From assembly GCA_934343805.1 (NCBI GenBank), contig CAKRIN010000004.1:1-64000 (forward strand): 64,000 nt of DNA. Direction: 5' to 3'. Position 1 is the first letter of the stretch. The number at the start of each line of letters is the position of its first letter. The translations under genes and the position numbers were made by a program. The notes beneath the pieces are model-generated. The model was not told the origin of the DNA and did no database searches. It was given only the letters and a program-made list of their open reading frames with translations. Of this stretch, positions 51,293 through 59,750 are shown in pieces. The stretch comes from an uncultured Lachnospira sp. (GTDB lineage: Bacteria; Bacillota; Clostridia; Lachnospirales; Lachnospiraceae).

Positions 51293-52405
51293 ATGGATAA
51301 TTCCCAGTTAAAGGAGTATGAAGAGGGAGCTAATCGATTCTCAATAAAATGTCAGTGCATGACGATGATATTTCCATTCATCACATGGATACTTAATCAT
51401 GCAGGCGTATTTATTGTTGAGCCAAAGCTGATGTCAGCGAGTTTGTGGAGTTCGTTTGCTGTTACAATATTTACAATAGTGATATGTAAGGTACTTGGCG
51501 CAGGCAACCATGTAACGAAATATTTTGCAATGCTTGGAATTGTGGTTGCCATATGTGTACAGTCGTGTGCGCTTACATATCATGTGTATATGCTGGTGGT
51601 TCTGCCAATAATTTATTCTGTCCAGTATGGTCAGAGAAAAATGGTCTTCTATACATATATTTTAAGTGTAATGAGTATAGCGGTAAGCGTTTATGCCGGA
51701 TATTATTTTGGCTTGTGTGATGCTAACATGGCAGTACTTACTTCCGGCTCGCTTAGTACTTATGTGGATGCGACAGGAAAGATTTTTAATGCGGTAAATG
51801 TGAATCCTAATCCGGCTTACACACTATTTATGTATTTCGTTGTACCAAGAAGCATGATGCTGTTTGCGGTTCTGCTTATGGTTATTCACATTTCAGATAT
51901 AATTCAGAGCCGTGCAGTCAGGGAAGAAAAGCTCAAACAGATGTCTGAGATTGACGAAATGACAGGTATGTACAATAAGAATAAATATCTTGATATGACA
52001 AAGTCTTATTATCATGATATCGATAAGATTGCGGTTATTTTCTGGGATGTTAACGGATTGAAGGCAACTAATGACACATATGGGCACAAAGCAGGGGACA
52101 GTCTTATTAAAAATGTTGCAGTAAGTATTGAAGAATCAGTGAATGGTTCGGGAAATATATTCAGGATAGGCGGAGACGAGTTCATTGCAGTGCTTGATAA
52201 TGTAACAGAAGAAGATGTAAAGAAAATCATCAATAACTGGAAAAAATGCATGGAATTAAGAAATGTAAATAATGAATTGGAATTGTCAGCTTCAGTGGGA
52301 TATTCAATTGGTAATGGCAATAACATTGAAAGAATAGTGGATGATGCTGATAGCAGAATGTATAAACAGAAGCAGAAATACAAGAAAACAAGGGAGAATA
52401 TCTAG
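51293..52405 (+). CDS. multi-helix membrane diguanylate cyclase (GGDEF)
   Basis: The 370-residue protein has about six N-terminal helices (residues 20-215) and a GGDEF domain with SEIDEMTGMYNKNKYLDM and FRIGGDEFIAVLDN. The membrane half shares blocks (YYFGLCDANM, VPRSMMLFAV) with the protein at 14.7-15.8 kb, so it is a paralogue. It should make cyclic di-GMP in response to an unknown signal. No RxxD inhibitory site is seen. It is followed three bases later by the GH95-like gene, an unusual link between a signalling enzyme and a glycosidase. Confidence 0.87.
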   Translation: MDNSQLKEYEEGANRFSIKCQCMTMIFPFITWILNHAGVFIVEPKLMSASLWSSFAVTIFTIVICKVLGAGNHVTKYFAMLGIVVAICVQSCALTYHVYMLVVLPIIYSVQYGQRKMVFYTYILSVMSIAVSVYAGYYFGLCDANMAVLTSGSLSTYVDATGKIFNAVNVNPNPAYTLFMYFVVPRSMMLFAVLLMVIHISDIIQSRAVREEKLKQMSEIDEMTGMYNKNKYLDMTKSYYHDIDKIAVIFWDVNGLKATNDTYGHKAGDSLIKNVAVSIEESVNGSGNIFRIGGDEFIAVLDNVTEEDVKKIINNWKKCMELRNVNNELELSASVGYSIGNGNNIERIVDDADSRMYKQKQKYKKTRENI

Positions 52406-52408
52406 GTT

Positions 52409-54949
52409 ATGATTTCATTTTCTAAAAAGTTCAGGCAGATTAAACCCTATGATGATTACAATGTTACAGATGTACCATGGCATGAATCTATGGCAGCAGG
52501 TAATGGAAGGCTTGGTGTACTTGAGTCGTGTGCACCGATACAGGACAGCCTTATATATCAGAATGTTGAATTTGTTATGCCATCGGATGAACCGAGATAT
52601 GTACCTTATGAGGTTACGGAACAGTTAGAAGAGGCAAGGCAGTCTGTAATTAATTATGATGATACATGGAATATCCATGACAGAAAAAGAACTAATATGT
52701 ACTGCTATCATCCGGGACATATGATCAGACTGGCATTGGAAGGAGAACCGGATATTTCAGACTACATAAGGTGGACAGACTATAAGTCAGGTTCGATACA
52801 CTGCACATATAAGGCGGATGAAACTGCAATGTCAAGATGTACATATGTATCTGAAAAACAGAATGTAATTATAACTAAGATGACATTTGATAAAGCAACT
52901 AATATATCTGTATCAATAGATGATTTTGAGTCTATGCCCAAGTTTGGAGTGCAGAAGAATAATATTCCGGCTCCTGAACGGAATATGCTGTATTCAAGAT
53001 TTGCAAATGATAACATATTAGGTGTGGTTGTACATTATCCTGAATATGAAGGCAGTGAACTTGCAAAAGGTGGATTTGCAGGCGTTACCAAAGTGTTGTC
53101 AGACGGTAATATGAGCATCTCATCAAAATCTAAAGACAGCCGTGCATACACATGTATAGATGAGAACCAGCCGGTTATTAATATCTCACATGCAGAAAGA
53201 ATTACACTTGTAACATATACTGACTGGACAGATGATTTGGGAGAATATTGCGAGTTTGTCAACATGGTTAAGAAGAAGGATTCATTTGCAGTAGTAGACA
53301 GATGCGTTGATAAAGTTAACTGTGTCGATATCACAGAAAAACCTGTCAGTTACATGCCGGAAAATATAGAGTTTGAGCTTGATGGTGGATGTTGCGGACA
53401 TTTGTGTGAGTATGCTAATGAAGAGCTGCTTGATTTACAGAAGGGTGAAACTGACATTATTCCACATCTGCTTGAAAGGTTATATTATAATGGTTTGTAT
53501 GGAATGAAGGCATGTGCAGGGACGACAGCACCGAGACTAAGTGGAATGTGGGTTGGCGAATGGAATCTTTTGTGGAGAAGTGCATACACAATGGATGCTA
53601 ATGTTAATATTCAGGTCTCTGGAATGAACAGTTCTGGATTGTATGAAGCAGGTGCTGGGTATATGCTGTTTGTTCTTCGTCAGATACCGGACTGGGTTAA
53701 TAATGCTGCAATGGTATATGGAATGAAGGATGCCGTGCTTGTTCCGGTTAATACTGACGGACACAGGGCGATGATGGTTGAATATGATATCAATTATCCG
53801 TTCCAGTACTGGAATGCAGGCGCTGCCTGGATGCTTATCCCTATATATGAATTTTTGCAGACTTATGGCAATTCTGTAATAACAACTGATGATAAAGCTC
53901 TAATTAAAATGTATGGAAAAGACACATTTGACATAAGAAAAGATGTGTATGAGCCACTTCTTAAAAAGACTTATAATTTCTGGAAGCAGATAGGAAATGC
54001 TGAGTATTACACGGATATAGAAGGCAATGCAAGGTATGAGAAGGGTAAATGCATCCTTAATGAGGGAGAGCATTATCTTATTATTCCATCATTTTCACCT
54101 GAGAATAAACCTTTTGGGTATCATAGTGCAATTACGGCTAATGCTGCGATGGATATATCTGCAGCAAAAGATGTAATTAATATGTATATAGAAATGCTGG
54201 ATCAACAAAATATTGGCGGGAAGAATGGCACACAGGAGAAGATGTATGGATATGGAGAGACCATATCAGAAGCCAAAGCACTTCTAACAGCGCTGCCTGA
54301 TTTTATGTATGACGAGTCAGGAGCAGTTAAAGAATGGTCTATGAAGGAATATAGGGAGAACAATGCACACAGGCATATAAGCCATCTTTATCCGGCATGG
54401 CCTTCACTACAGACACAGCATAATGAGCATTTAGCTAAAGCGTGCCGTCAGGCAATTATCAATAGAAACCATGAGAATAAAGGAAAAGATGATACAGCTT
54501 CGCATGGCTGGATACATAAAGCTTTGGTTGCGGCGCGGCTTAAGAATTCAGAGGATGTATATGATATTCTTAATCTTATTATGCATAGTGATATATTCTA
54601 TACTAATCTGTTCACAGACCATAATACGGACAGAAGTAAAGGTGTGTTTTGTACAGACACATCATTTGGGCTGGTTGGAATTATTAATGAGATGCTTATA
54701 TATTCAGATGATAATTCAATAGAACTGCTTCCAGCATGGTCAGACAAGCTGGGTAATGGATTGGTAAAAGGATTATATACAAGGTGTGGAATAAGAATTG
54801 ATGAAATGAAATGGGATGTCAACAATAATAATATACATCTGCAGTACACAGCCCTGAGGGATACTGATGTCAGAGTATTCAGTGATAAGTATATGATTGA
54901 AGAAATCGGACATTGTAAGAAGGGGAATGTATATTATATAACGAGGTAA
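52409..54949 (+). CDS. GH95-like glycoside hydrolase
   Basis: The 846-residue protein resembles GH95 (alpha-L-fucosidase/alpha-L-galactosidase) in layout. An N-terminal beta domain has VPWHESMAAGNGRLGVLES. The (alpha/alpha)6 catalytic region contains GEWNLLWRSAYTMDANVNIQ, the position of the family's usual Asn-containing motif, and AHRHISHLYPAWPSLQTQ. The match is divergent and the linkage acted on is not assignable; fucosidic or galactosidic bonds in plant or host glycans are possible. There is no signal peptide, so the substrate must be imported. It starts three bases after the GGDEF stop. Confidence 0.7.
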   Translation: MISFSKKFRQIKPYDDYNVTDVPWHESMAAGNGRLGVLESCAPIQDSLIYQNVEFVMPSDEPRYVPYEVTEQLEEARQSVINYDDTWNIHDRKRTNMYCYHPGHMIRLALEGEPDISDYIRWTDYKSGSIHCTYKADETAMSRCTYVSEKQNVIITKMTFDKATNISVSIDDFESMPKFGVQKNNIPAPERNMLYSRFANDNILGVVVHYPEYEGSELAKGGFAGVTKVLSDGNMSISSKSKDSRAYTCIDENQPVINISHAERITLVTYTDWTDDLGEYCEFVNMVKKKDSFAVVDRCVDKVNCVDITEKPVSYMPENIEFELDGGCCGHLCEYANEELLDLQKGETDIIPHLLERLYYNGLYGMKACAGTTAPRLSGMWVGEWNLLWRSAYTMDANVNIQVSGMNSSGLYEAGAGYMLFVLRQIPDWVNNAAMVYGMKDAVLVPVNTDGHRAMMVEYDINYPFQYWNAGAAWMLIPIYEFLQTYGNSVITTDDKALIKMYGKDTFDIRKDVYEPLLKKTYNFWKQIGNAEYYTDIEGNARYEKGKCILNEGEHYLIIPSFSPENKPFGYHSAITANAAMDISAAKDVINMYIEMLDQQNIGGKNGTQEKMYGYGETISEAKALLTALPDFMYDESGAVKEWSMKEYRENNAHRHISHLYPAWPSLQTQHNEHLAKACRQAIINRNHENKGKDDTASHGWIHKALVAARLKNSEDVYDILNLIMHSDIFYTNLFTDHNTDRSKGVFCTDTSFGLVGIINEMLIYSDDNSIELLPAWSDKLGNGLVKGLYTRCGIRIDEMKWDVNNNNIHLQYTALRDTDVRVFSDKYMIEEIGHCKKGNVYYITR

Positions 54950-54960
54950 GATAAAAAGAA

Positions 54961-55989
54961 ATGAAAAGAAAAGTTAGTATAATTGTTTTATGCTGTTTAA
55001 CTATATTAGCTGTTGCATTATATGGATGCGGAAAGAAGACACGGAATGGAAGTCAGAATGTGTCTGATGAAAATAGTATGGATGAGACAACACAGATAAG
55101 TACAGAGAAAGAATCAGAGGAGAAGTCAGAGGAGGAGTCAGAATCAGAGGAACTGACAACTGAGGAAGATACTGAAGATACCGAGGCTGTTGAAGATGAT
55201 GAGGATAACCAGACAGAAGAAGTTGTGGAAGTGGCAGCAGATAACAATAATGCTGAACAGACTGAGGCAGAAGTAGTTAATACTGAGCAGAATGCTCAGC
55301 CAGAAAATGCTGTACCAGAGCCTGTGGTAATATGCATTGATCCAGGACATGGTGGAGATAATGAAGGAACGAAGGAAACGTATGACGGAACTCTTATAAT
55401 GGAGAAGTATCTTAATTACAGGATAGCGCAGAGCCTTAAGAGTTATCTTGAACAGTATGATAATGTTAAGGTGGTTATGACAAGAGATTCTGATGTCAAT
55501 CCGAGCTTTTCTCAAAGAGTAAACAGTGCCATATCATCTAATGCAAGATATATTATATCTGTTCATGTGAATAGCAGAAGCTCAGAAACGATTGATTCAC
55601 ATGGATGTATGGTATTGATGAGCTGTAGCAGATATCAGCCGTCTAATTCAAAAGTACCGAGCTTATATGATACGGAGTATGCGTTGGCAAAGTCTGTGTT
55701 ATCAAAGCTTAATGCAATAGGCATACCGATTGCTAATGACTGGAATACTGAATACACAGAAGGAATCTTGCAGAGGACAACAACATCTGGAGAAACATAT
55801 CCGGATGGTTCGCAGGCAGATTATTACAGCCTGCTATATAATGGAACACGGGCCGGTATACCGACAATAATAATTGAGCATGCTTTTTTGAGCAATGAGA
55901 ATGATTATAGGAGTTTTTTGAGTACAGATGCGAAACTGGATGCACTTGCAAAGGCAGATGCAGAGGGAATTATGGAATCAATAAGATAA
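54961..55989 (+). CDS. N-acetylmuramoyl-L-alanine amidase lipoprotein (Amidase_3)
   Basis: The 342-residue protein has a lipoprotein signal peptide (MKRKVSIIVLCC...VALYGC) and a Glu/Ser/Thr-rich acidic linker (about 25-115). A zinc amidase domain follows: VICIDPGHGGDNEG, LIMEKYLN, YIISVHVNSRS and IIIEHAFLSNE give the His, Glu, His and Glu ligands. It cuts the bond between N-acetylmuramic acid and L-alanine in peptidoglycan. It follows the GH95-like gene at 11 bases and may be co-transcribed. The acidic linker would let it reach through the wall. Confidence 0.9.
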   Translation: MKRKVSIIVLCCLTILAVALYGCGKKTRNGSQNVSDENSMDETTQISTEKESEEKSEEESESEELTTEEDTEDTEAVEDDEDNQTEEVVEVAADNNNAEQTEAEVVNTEQNAQPENAVPEPVVICIDPGHGGDNEGTKETYDGTLIMEKYLNYRIAQSLKSYLEQYDNVKVVMTRDSDVNPSFSQRVNSAISSNARYIISVHVNSRSSETIDSHGCMVLMSCSRYQPSNSKVPSLYDTEYALAKSVLSKLNAIGIPIANDWNTEYTEGILQRTTTSGETYPDGSQADYYSLLYNGTRAGIPTIIIEHAFLSNENDYRSFLSTDAKLDALAKADAEGIMESIR

Positions 55990-56024
55990 ATGCGATTGAA
56001 AAACGGACACGAAAGGCAGAACGG

Positions 56025-56486
56025 ATGACAACAACAACTTTATGTTATATTGAGAAGGATGGCAGATATCTTATGCTTCACAGAGTAAAGAAGCAGCATG
56101 ATATTAATGAAGGTAAGTGGATTGGAGTAGGTGGACATGCCGAGAATCAGGAAACTCCTGAAGAGTGTCTTGTGCGTGAAGTGAAGGAGGAAACAGGGCT
56201 TACACTTACTTCATACAGATTCCGGGGACTTGTAACATTTATAAGTGACGAATGTGAGCCAGAGCTTATGTGTGTGTTCACGGCAGATGGTTTTACCGGA
56301 GAACTAATTGAATGTGATGAGGGAGAACTTAGCTGGGTTGATAAGAGAAAAGTTCCAGAACTTCCGACGTGGGAAGGGGACAGAGTATTTCTTGACCTTC
56401 TTCTTTCAGGAGAGAAACGTTTCTTTTCCATAAAGCTTAGATATGAAGGAGACAGGCTTGTGGAAAAACATATCAATTTGTATTAG
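56025..56486 (+). CDS. NUDIX hydrolase (MutT/8-oxo-dGTP diphosphatase-like)
   Basis: The 153-residue protein carries the NUDIX box GGHAENQETPEECLVREV followed by KEETGL, with the REXXEEXG core. It hydrolyses nucleoside diphosphate derivatives; family members of this size and N-terminus (TTTTLCYIEKDGRYLMLHRVKK) are often annotated as 8-oxo-dGTP diphosphatase. The substrate is not certain. AAAGGCAGAACGG precedes the ATG at 56025. Confidence 0.85.
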   Translation: MTTTTLCYIEKDGRYLMLHRVKKQHDINEGKWIGVGGHAENQETPEECLVREVKEETGLTLTSYRFRGLVTFISDECEPELMCVFTADGFTGELIECDEGELSWVDKRKVPELPTWEGDRVFLDLLLSGEKRFFSIKLRYEGDRLVEKHINLY

Positions 56487-56522
56487 AATACATTTTTGGA
56501 TATATTTAACATATGAGGTAAT

Positions 56523-57335
56523 TTGGCAGTAATGGACAGCAGTAGATATAGCAATAAGAGTATTGATAAGAAAAATGTTATCAGAAAGGCACTTGTATGC
56601 GCATTTCCACATACAATTCCAATTCTGGCAGGTTTTCTGTTTCTGGGAATGGCATATGGAATATATATGAATGTATCAGGATTTAGTTTTGCGTATCCAA
56701 TGATTATGAGTGCAGTTATATTTGGAGGAAGTCTTGAATTTGTTACTGTGAGCATGTTGTTATCAGCATTTGCACCAATACAGACACTTCTTATGGCATT
56801 CATGATTCAGGCAAGACATTTGTTTTATGGAATTGCAATGCTTGATAAGTTTAAAAATATGGGCTGGAAGAAATTCTATCTTATATATGCAATGTGCGAT
56901 GAAACTTTTAGTGTAAATTATTCAGCAGAGATTCCAGAGGATGTTGACCACGGCTGGTTTTATTTCTGGGTAACTTTATTTAACCAGATATACTGGGTTG
57001 GAGGTGCTACGCTTGGAGGGCTGCTTGGCGATCTCATAACATTTGACACTAAGGGACTGGATTTCGTGATGACGGCGATGTTTGTTGTTATATTCATGGA
57101 ACAGTGGTCAAAAGAGAAGAGTCACATGAGCGAATTTATTGGTATTATTGCAAGCGTTGTCAGCCTTTTAATATTCGGGGCAGACAATTTCCTGATTCCA
57201 ACCATGGTTGTGATTGTTGTTATGCTTACAATGTTAAGAAAGTTTGATGAGAAAAGGACTTTGCAGGAAAGGACTTTAAAAGAGAATAGAAATGAGTCCA
57301 TAGAAGAAAACATGAAGGAGGATGCGGCACAATGA
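56523..57335 (+). CDS. azlC: AzlC-type branched-chain amino acid exporter (second copy)
   Basis: The 270-residue membrane protein has AzlC signatures ([46 protein letters not shown]). The start is uncertain: GAGG is four bases before TTG at 56523 and 13 bases before ATG at 56532. It overlaps azlD by four bases (ATGA), so the two are translated together. Unlike the copy at 6.5-7.2 kb it has a charged C-terminal tail (residues about 240-270, Glu/Arg/Lys-rich). Confidence 0.83.
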   Translation: MAVMDSSRYSNKSIDKKNVIRKALVCAFPHTIPILAGFLFLGMAYGIYMNVSGFSFAYPMIMSAVIFGGSLEFVTVSMLLSAFAPIQTLLMAFMIQARHLFYGIAMLDKFKNMGWKKFYLIYAMCDETFSVNYSAEIPEDVDHGWFYFWVTLFNQIYWVGGATLGGLLGDLITFDTKGLDFVMTAMFVVIFMEQWSKEKSHMSEFIGIIASVVSLLIFGADNFLIPTMVVIVVMLTMLRKFDEKRTLQERTLKENRNESIEENMKEDAAQ

Positions 57336-57661
57336 CGATAGCACAGCAGATAATTACAATTGCCATGTGTACGCTTGGTACTATGGCGACACGTTTCCTT
57401 CCGTTCATGATATTTAATGAAAAAAGGACAACACCGAAGTACATAACTTATCTTGGAAAGGTTCTCCCGGGAGCGATATTCTCAATGCTTATAGTGTACT
57501 GTCTTAAGAATGTTAATATTACAAGCTACAGCTATGGACTTCCAGAATTGATCGCAATTATTGTGACAGTTCTTCTTCACAAATGGAAAAAGCAGATGCT
57601 TGTTTCTATTGCAGGTGGAACGATATGTTATATGGTGCTTGTGCAGCTGGTGTTCAGATAA
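57332..57661 (+). CDS. azlD: AzlD-type exporter subunit (second copy)
   Basis: The 109-residue protein has three or four membrane helices and the block [23 protein letters not shown], typical of AzlD. It overlaps the second azlC by four bases. Its sequence is only distantly related to the copy at 6.1-6.5 kb, so the pairs are probably old paralogues or have different substrates. Confidence 0.85.
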   Translation: MTIAQQIITIAMCTLGTMATRFLPFMIFNEKRTTPKYITYLGKVLPGAIFSMLIVYCLKNVNITSYSYGLPELIAIIVTVLLHKWKKQMLVSIAGGTICYMVLVQLVFR

Positions 57662-57707
57662 GTGCAGAATTGTTATAGGAAAATGCAGGAGTTGGAGGTA
57701 GTAGAAT

Positions 57708-58226
57708 ATGAACAAGAAATTATTAGTAGTTATTGATATGCAGAATGATTTTATTACAGGAGCATTAGGCAATAAAGAGTGTCAGGCAGTTGTGCCGGCA
57801 GTAGTAGAGAAGGTTAAGAGAGCAGAAGGAAATGCTGACATTGTATACACGCTAGATACCCACGCGGAAGATTACATGAATACACAGGAGGGAAGGAATC
57901 TTCCTGTGAAACATTGCATAAAGCCTGATAATGGCTGGAAACTTATACCTGAGCTTGAGGGAATCAAGGCGGTAAGAAGCTTTGAAAAGCCTACATTTGG
58001 TTCTATTGAACTTGCAGAATGGATTAAGGAAAACGGTTATTCAGAGGTTGAACTTGTTGGAGTGTGTACGGATATATGCGTAATCAGTAATGCCATGACA
58101 ATAAAGGCTGTTAATCCGGAAGTGGTAATATCAGTTGATGCAAAATGCTGTGCCGGGGTTACGCCTGAGTCACATGCTAATGCATTGGCAGCGATGAAGG
58201 TCTGTCAGATAAAGGTAGAAGAGTAA
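57708..58226 (+). CDS. isochorismatase-family cysteine hydrolase (nicotinamidase-like)
   Basis: The 172-residue protein has the catalytic Asp in VVIDMQNDF, a metal-type DTHAEDY block, the Lys in FEKPTFGS and the catalytic Cys in GVCTDICV, the D-K-C triad of the cysteine hydrolase family. The DTHAEDYMNTQEGRNLPVKHC region is the usual form of Clostridial nicotinamidases, which deamidate nicotinamide to nicotinate for NAD salvage. The family also includes isochorismatases, so the assignment is moderate. GGAGG precedes the ATG. Confidence 0.8.
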   Translation: MNKKLLVVIDMQNDFITGALGNKECQAVVPAVVEKVKRAEGNADIVYTLDTHAEDYMNTQEGRNLPVKHCIKPDNGWKLIPELEGIKAVRSFEKPTFGSIELAEWIKENGYSEVELVGVCTDICVISNAMTIKAVNPEVVISVDAKCCAGVTPESHANALAAMKVCQIKVEE

Positions 58227-58304
58227 AAGCCTACGAAATTATTATAAATGTATATAATAGTAGGCTGATTTGCGGAAATATGAGTATATGCTGTACAAGT
58301 GGAG

Positions 58305-58347
58305 CCTACTAAATGCCATGTATTAGTGTGCTTAGTAGGTCTTTTTT
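58305..58347 (+). terminator. terminator after the nicotinamidase-like gene
   Basis: CCTACTAA (58305-58312) pairs with TTAGTAGG (58332-58339), followed by TTTTTT (58342-58347). Confidence 0.75.
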
Positions 58348-58470
58348 ATAATATTTTATAATATCATACATGATATGGTTCAATTATAACCGGTGAATAC
58401 ATACGAGAGTTAAAAAGAAAGTTGTTTTAGTATGTATTCAAGATTGATTTATAATATTTTATTACTTAAA

Positions 58471-58500
58471 AGACCTACTAGCTGGCTTGCTAGCAGGTCT
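58471..58500 (-). terminator. terminator of the SnoaL/SDR operon
   Basis: AGACCT-A-CTAGC (58471-58482) pairs with GCTAG-C-AGGTCT (58489-58500) around a single mismatch. TTTT follows on the minus strand. Confidence 0.7.
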
Positions 58501-58511
58501 TTAGTAGGCTT

Positions 58512-58844
58512 TTACTTAGGTCTTACAGTAAGTCTCTTGATAAGACCATTTTCTGTTACTTCACGGACTGTAGCGATAGCCATAATATTGTAACCGCCAA
58601 AGTTAGCGATGAATTCTGCCTGAGTAGAGTTTACAACTTCACCGTCTAAGATAGAGTATTTACGGAAGCCGAACTTGTTACGGAAGAACATGCTGATAGC
58701 TTCACGACCATATATATGGTATTCGTTCTGCGCTGCTGAGTTAGTACAATAATCATTGATTATGCCATCAGGTGCAAAGAGGTTGGCAAGTCCTGCGTAA
58801 TCTTTGTTTTCCATTGCTTCTACATATTTTTCAATTGCTGTCAT
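58512..58844 (-). CDS. SnoaL/NTF2-like fold protein
   Basis: The 110-residue protein begins MTAIEKYVEAMENKDYAGLANLFAPDGIINDYC, a typical SnoaL-like or NTF2-fold start, with a hydrophobic strand region (VREVTENGLIKRLTV) at the end. The fold covers small cyclases, dehydratases, isomerases and binding proteins; bile acid dehydratase BaiE and ketosteroid isomerase belong to it. It is the second gene after the SDR, 18 bases downstream, so it may act on the SDR product or substrate. Nothing fixes its reaction. Confidence 0.75.
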   Translation of the reverse strand: MTAIEKYVEAMENKDYAGLANLFAPDGIINDYCTNSAAQNEYHIYGREAISMFFRNKFGFRKYSILDGEVVNSTQAEFIANFGGYNIMAIATVREVTENGLIKRLTVRPK

Positions 58845-58862
58845 GTTTAGTGCCCTCCTTAA

Positions 58863-59651
58863 TTAATATACTTTCTCAGTGTTTAATAATGCGTCTGTAC
58901 CACCATCAACGAACATGATGTTTCCATTGACACCTCTTGCTGAATCAGAAGCAAGGAATACCATAACTTCAGCAATTTCTTCTGGGGCCATGAGACACTC
59001 CTGACCATATTTTGTTGGTATAGGGAGAGCGTTAAGAGCCATCTTAGCTGTAGTGCTCATTGTTGCAGTCATGGCTGTATGAACATTACCAGGAGCAACG
59101 GCATTTATGCGGACACCATTAGCTGCCCATGTTGCAGATACTCGGCGCACCCATCTTGCAAGTGCGTATTTAGTAGAAACATAAAGGCTGTTTCCAACTG
59201 AAAGATTAGTGCTGTCCATAGATGAAACAAGGCTTAATATACGCTTTTCGTCACCGATGTTATTAAGAAGATCAACGATATCCTTTCGTCCTGCGCCTTG
59301 TGAAATTGTATTAGAAACAGTTACAACACAGCTTCCGTGTTTTTTCTTTAAAAGATCGTAAACGCCATTTGCAACAGCTACTGTTCCAAAGTAGTTAAGA
59401 GAGATAATAAGTCCGAGATTGCCGCATGCGCCTGAAACACCAGCATTGCATATCATTCCATCAAGTCCATCCGGGAACATGGTATGTAACTGGTCAACAG
59501 CTGCCTGTCTGCCTTCCTGTGTTGCAAGGTTTACACAGATGTCACCATCTTTAAGGTCAATATTAATTACTTTATGTCCCTGCTGCATTAACAATTCTTT
59601 GGTTTTAGCGCCAATACCGCTTGAAGCGCCTGTAATAGCATAGATTCCCAT
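58863..59651 (-). CDS. short-chain dehydrogenase/reductase, resembling 3-alpha-hydroxysteroid dehydrogenase (HsdA type)
   Basis: The 262-residue protein has the SDR motifs TGASSGIG (NAD(P) loop), NAG, and YVSTK with the catalytic Tyr and Lys. The ending [13 protein letters not shown] and the pattern around [14 protein letters not shown] and [10 protein letters not shown] recall Comamonas testosteroni HsdA, from memory. SDRs have wide substrate ranges, so steroid or bile acid activity is only suggested. It is followed by the SnoaL-like gene and is divergent from a MocR regulator. AGGAGG lies before the ATG. Confidence 0.85.
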   Translation of the reverse strand: MGIYAITGASSGIGAKTKELLMQQGHKVINIDLKDGDICVNLATQEGRQAAVDQLHTMFPDGLDGMICNAGVSGACGNLGLIISLNYFGTVAVANGVYDLLKKKHGSCVVTVSNTISQGAGRKDIVDLLNNIGDEKRILSLVSSMDSTNLSVGNSLYVSTKYALARWVRRVSATWAANGVRINAVAPGNVHTAMTATMSTTAKMALNALPIPTKYGQECLMAPEEIAEVMVFLASDSARGVNGNIMFVDGGTDALLNTEKVY

Positions 59652-59750
59652 AGTATTTCTATTCCTCCTTGTTTTTTGTTTATGAGCTTATTATAATTAA
59701 AACTGATATCTTTTAAATATCCAAAACACATATATAATAGGAGACCAGAT

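Larger units (their letters stand above)
58224..58515. repeat. intergenic region of nested inverted repeats
   Basis: GTAAAAGCCTAC (58224-58235) and GTAGGCTTTTAC (58504-58515) are perfect 12-bp inverted copies at its two ends. AGCCTAC/GTAGGCT (58229-58235/58260-58266), CCTACTAA/TTAGTAGG (58305-58312/58332-58339), TGAATACATAC/GTATGTATTCA (58394-58404/58430-58440) and AGACCT...AGGTCT (58471-58500) form hairpins between them. The 58303-58347 segment resembles the reverse complement of 58469-58513. TTTATAATATTTTAT is repeated directly. The gap separates convergent genes, so some of this is terminator sequence. Confidence 0.65.

Noticed and set aside
58224..58515. Inverted repeats as a CRISPR array or insertion sequence
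   Set aside because: There are no regular direct repeats with spacers and no transposase open frame; the structure fits terminators or a small non-coding element.
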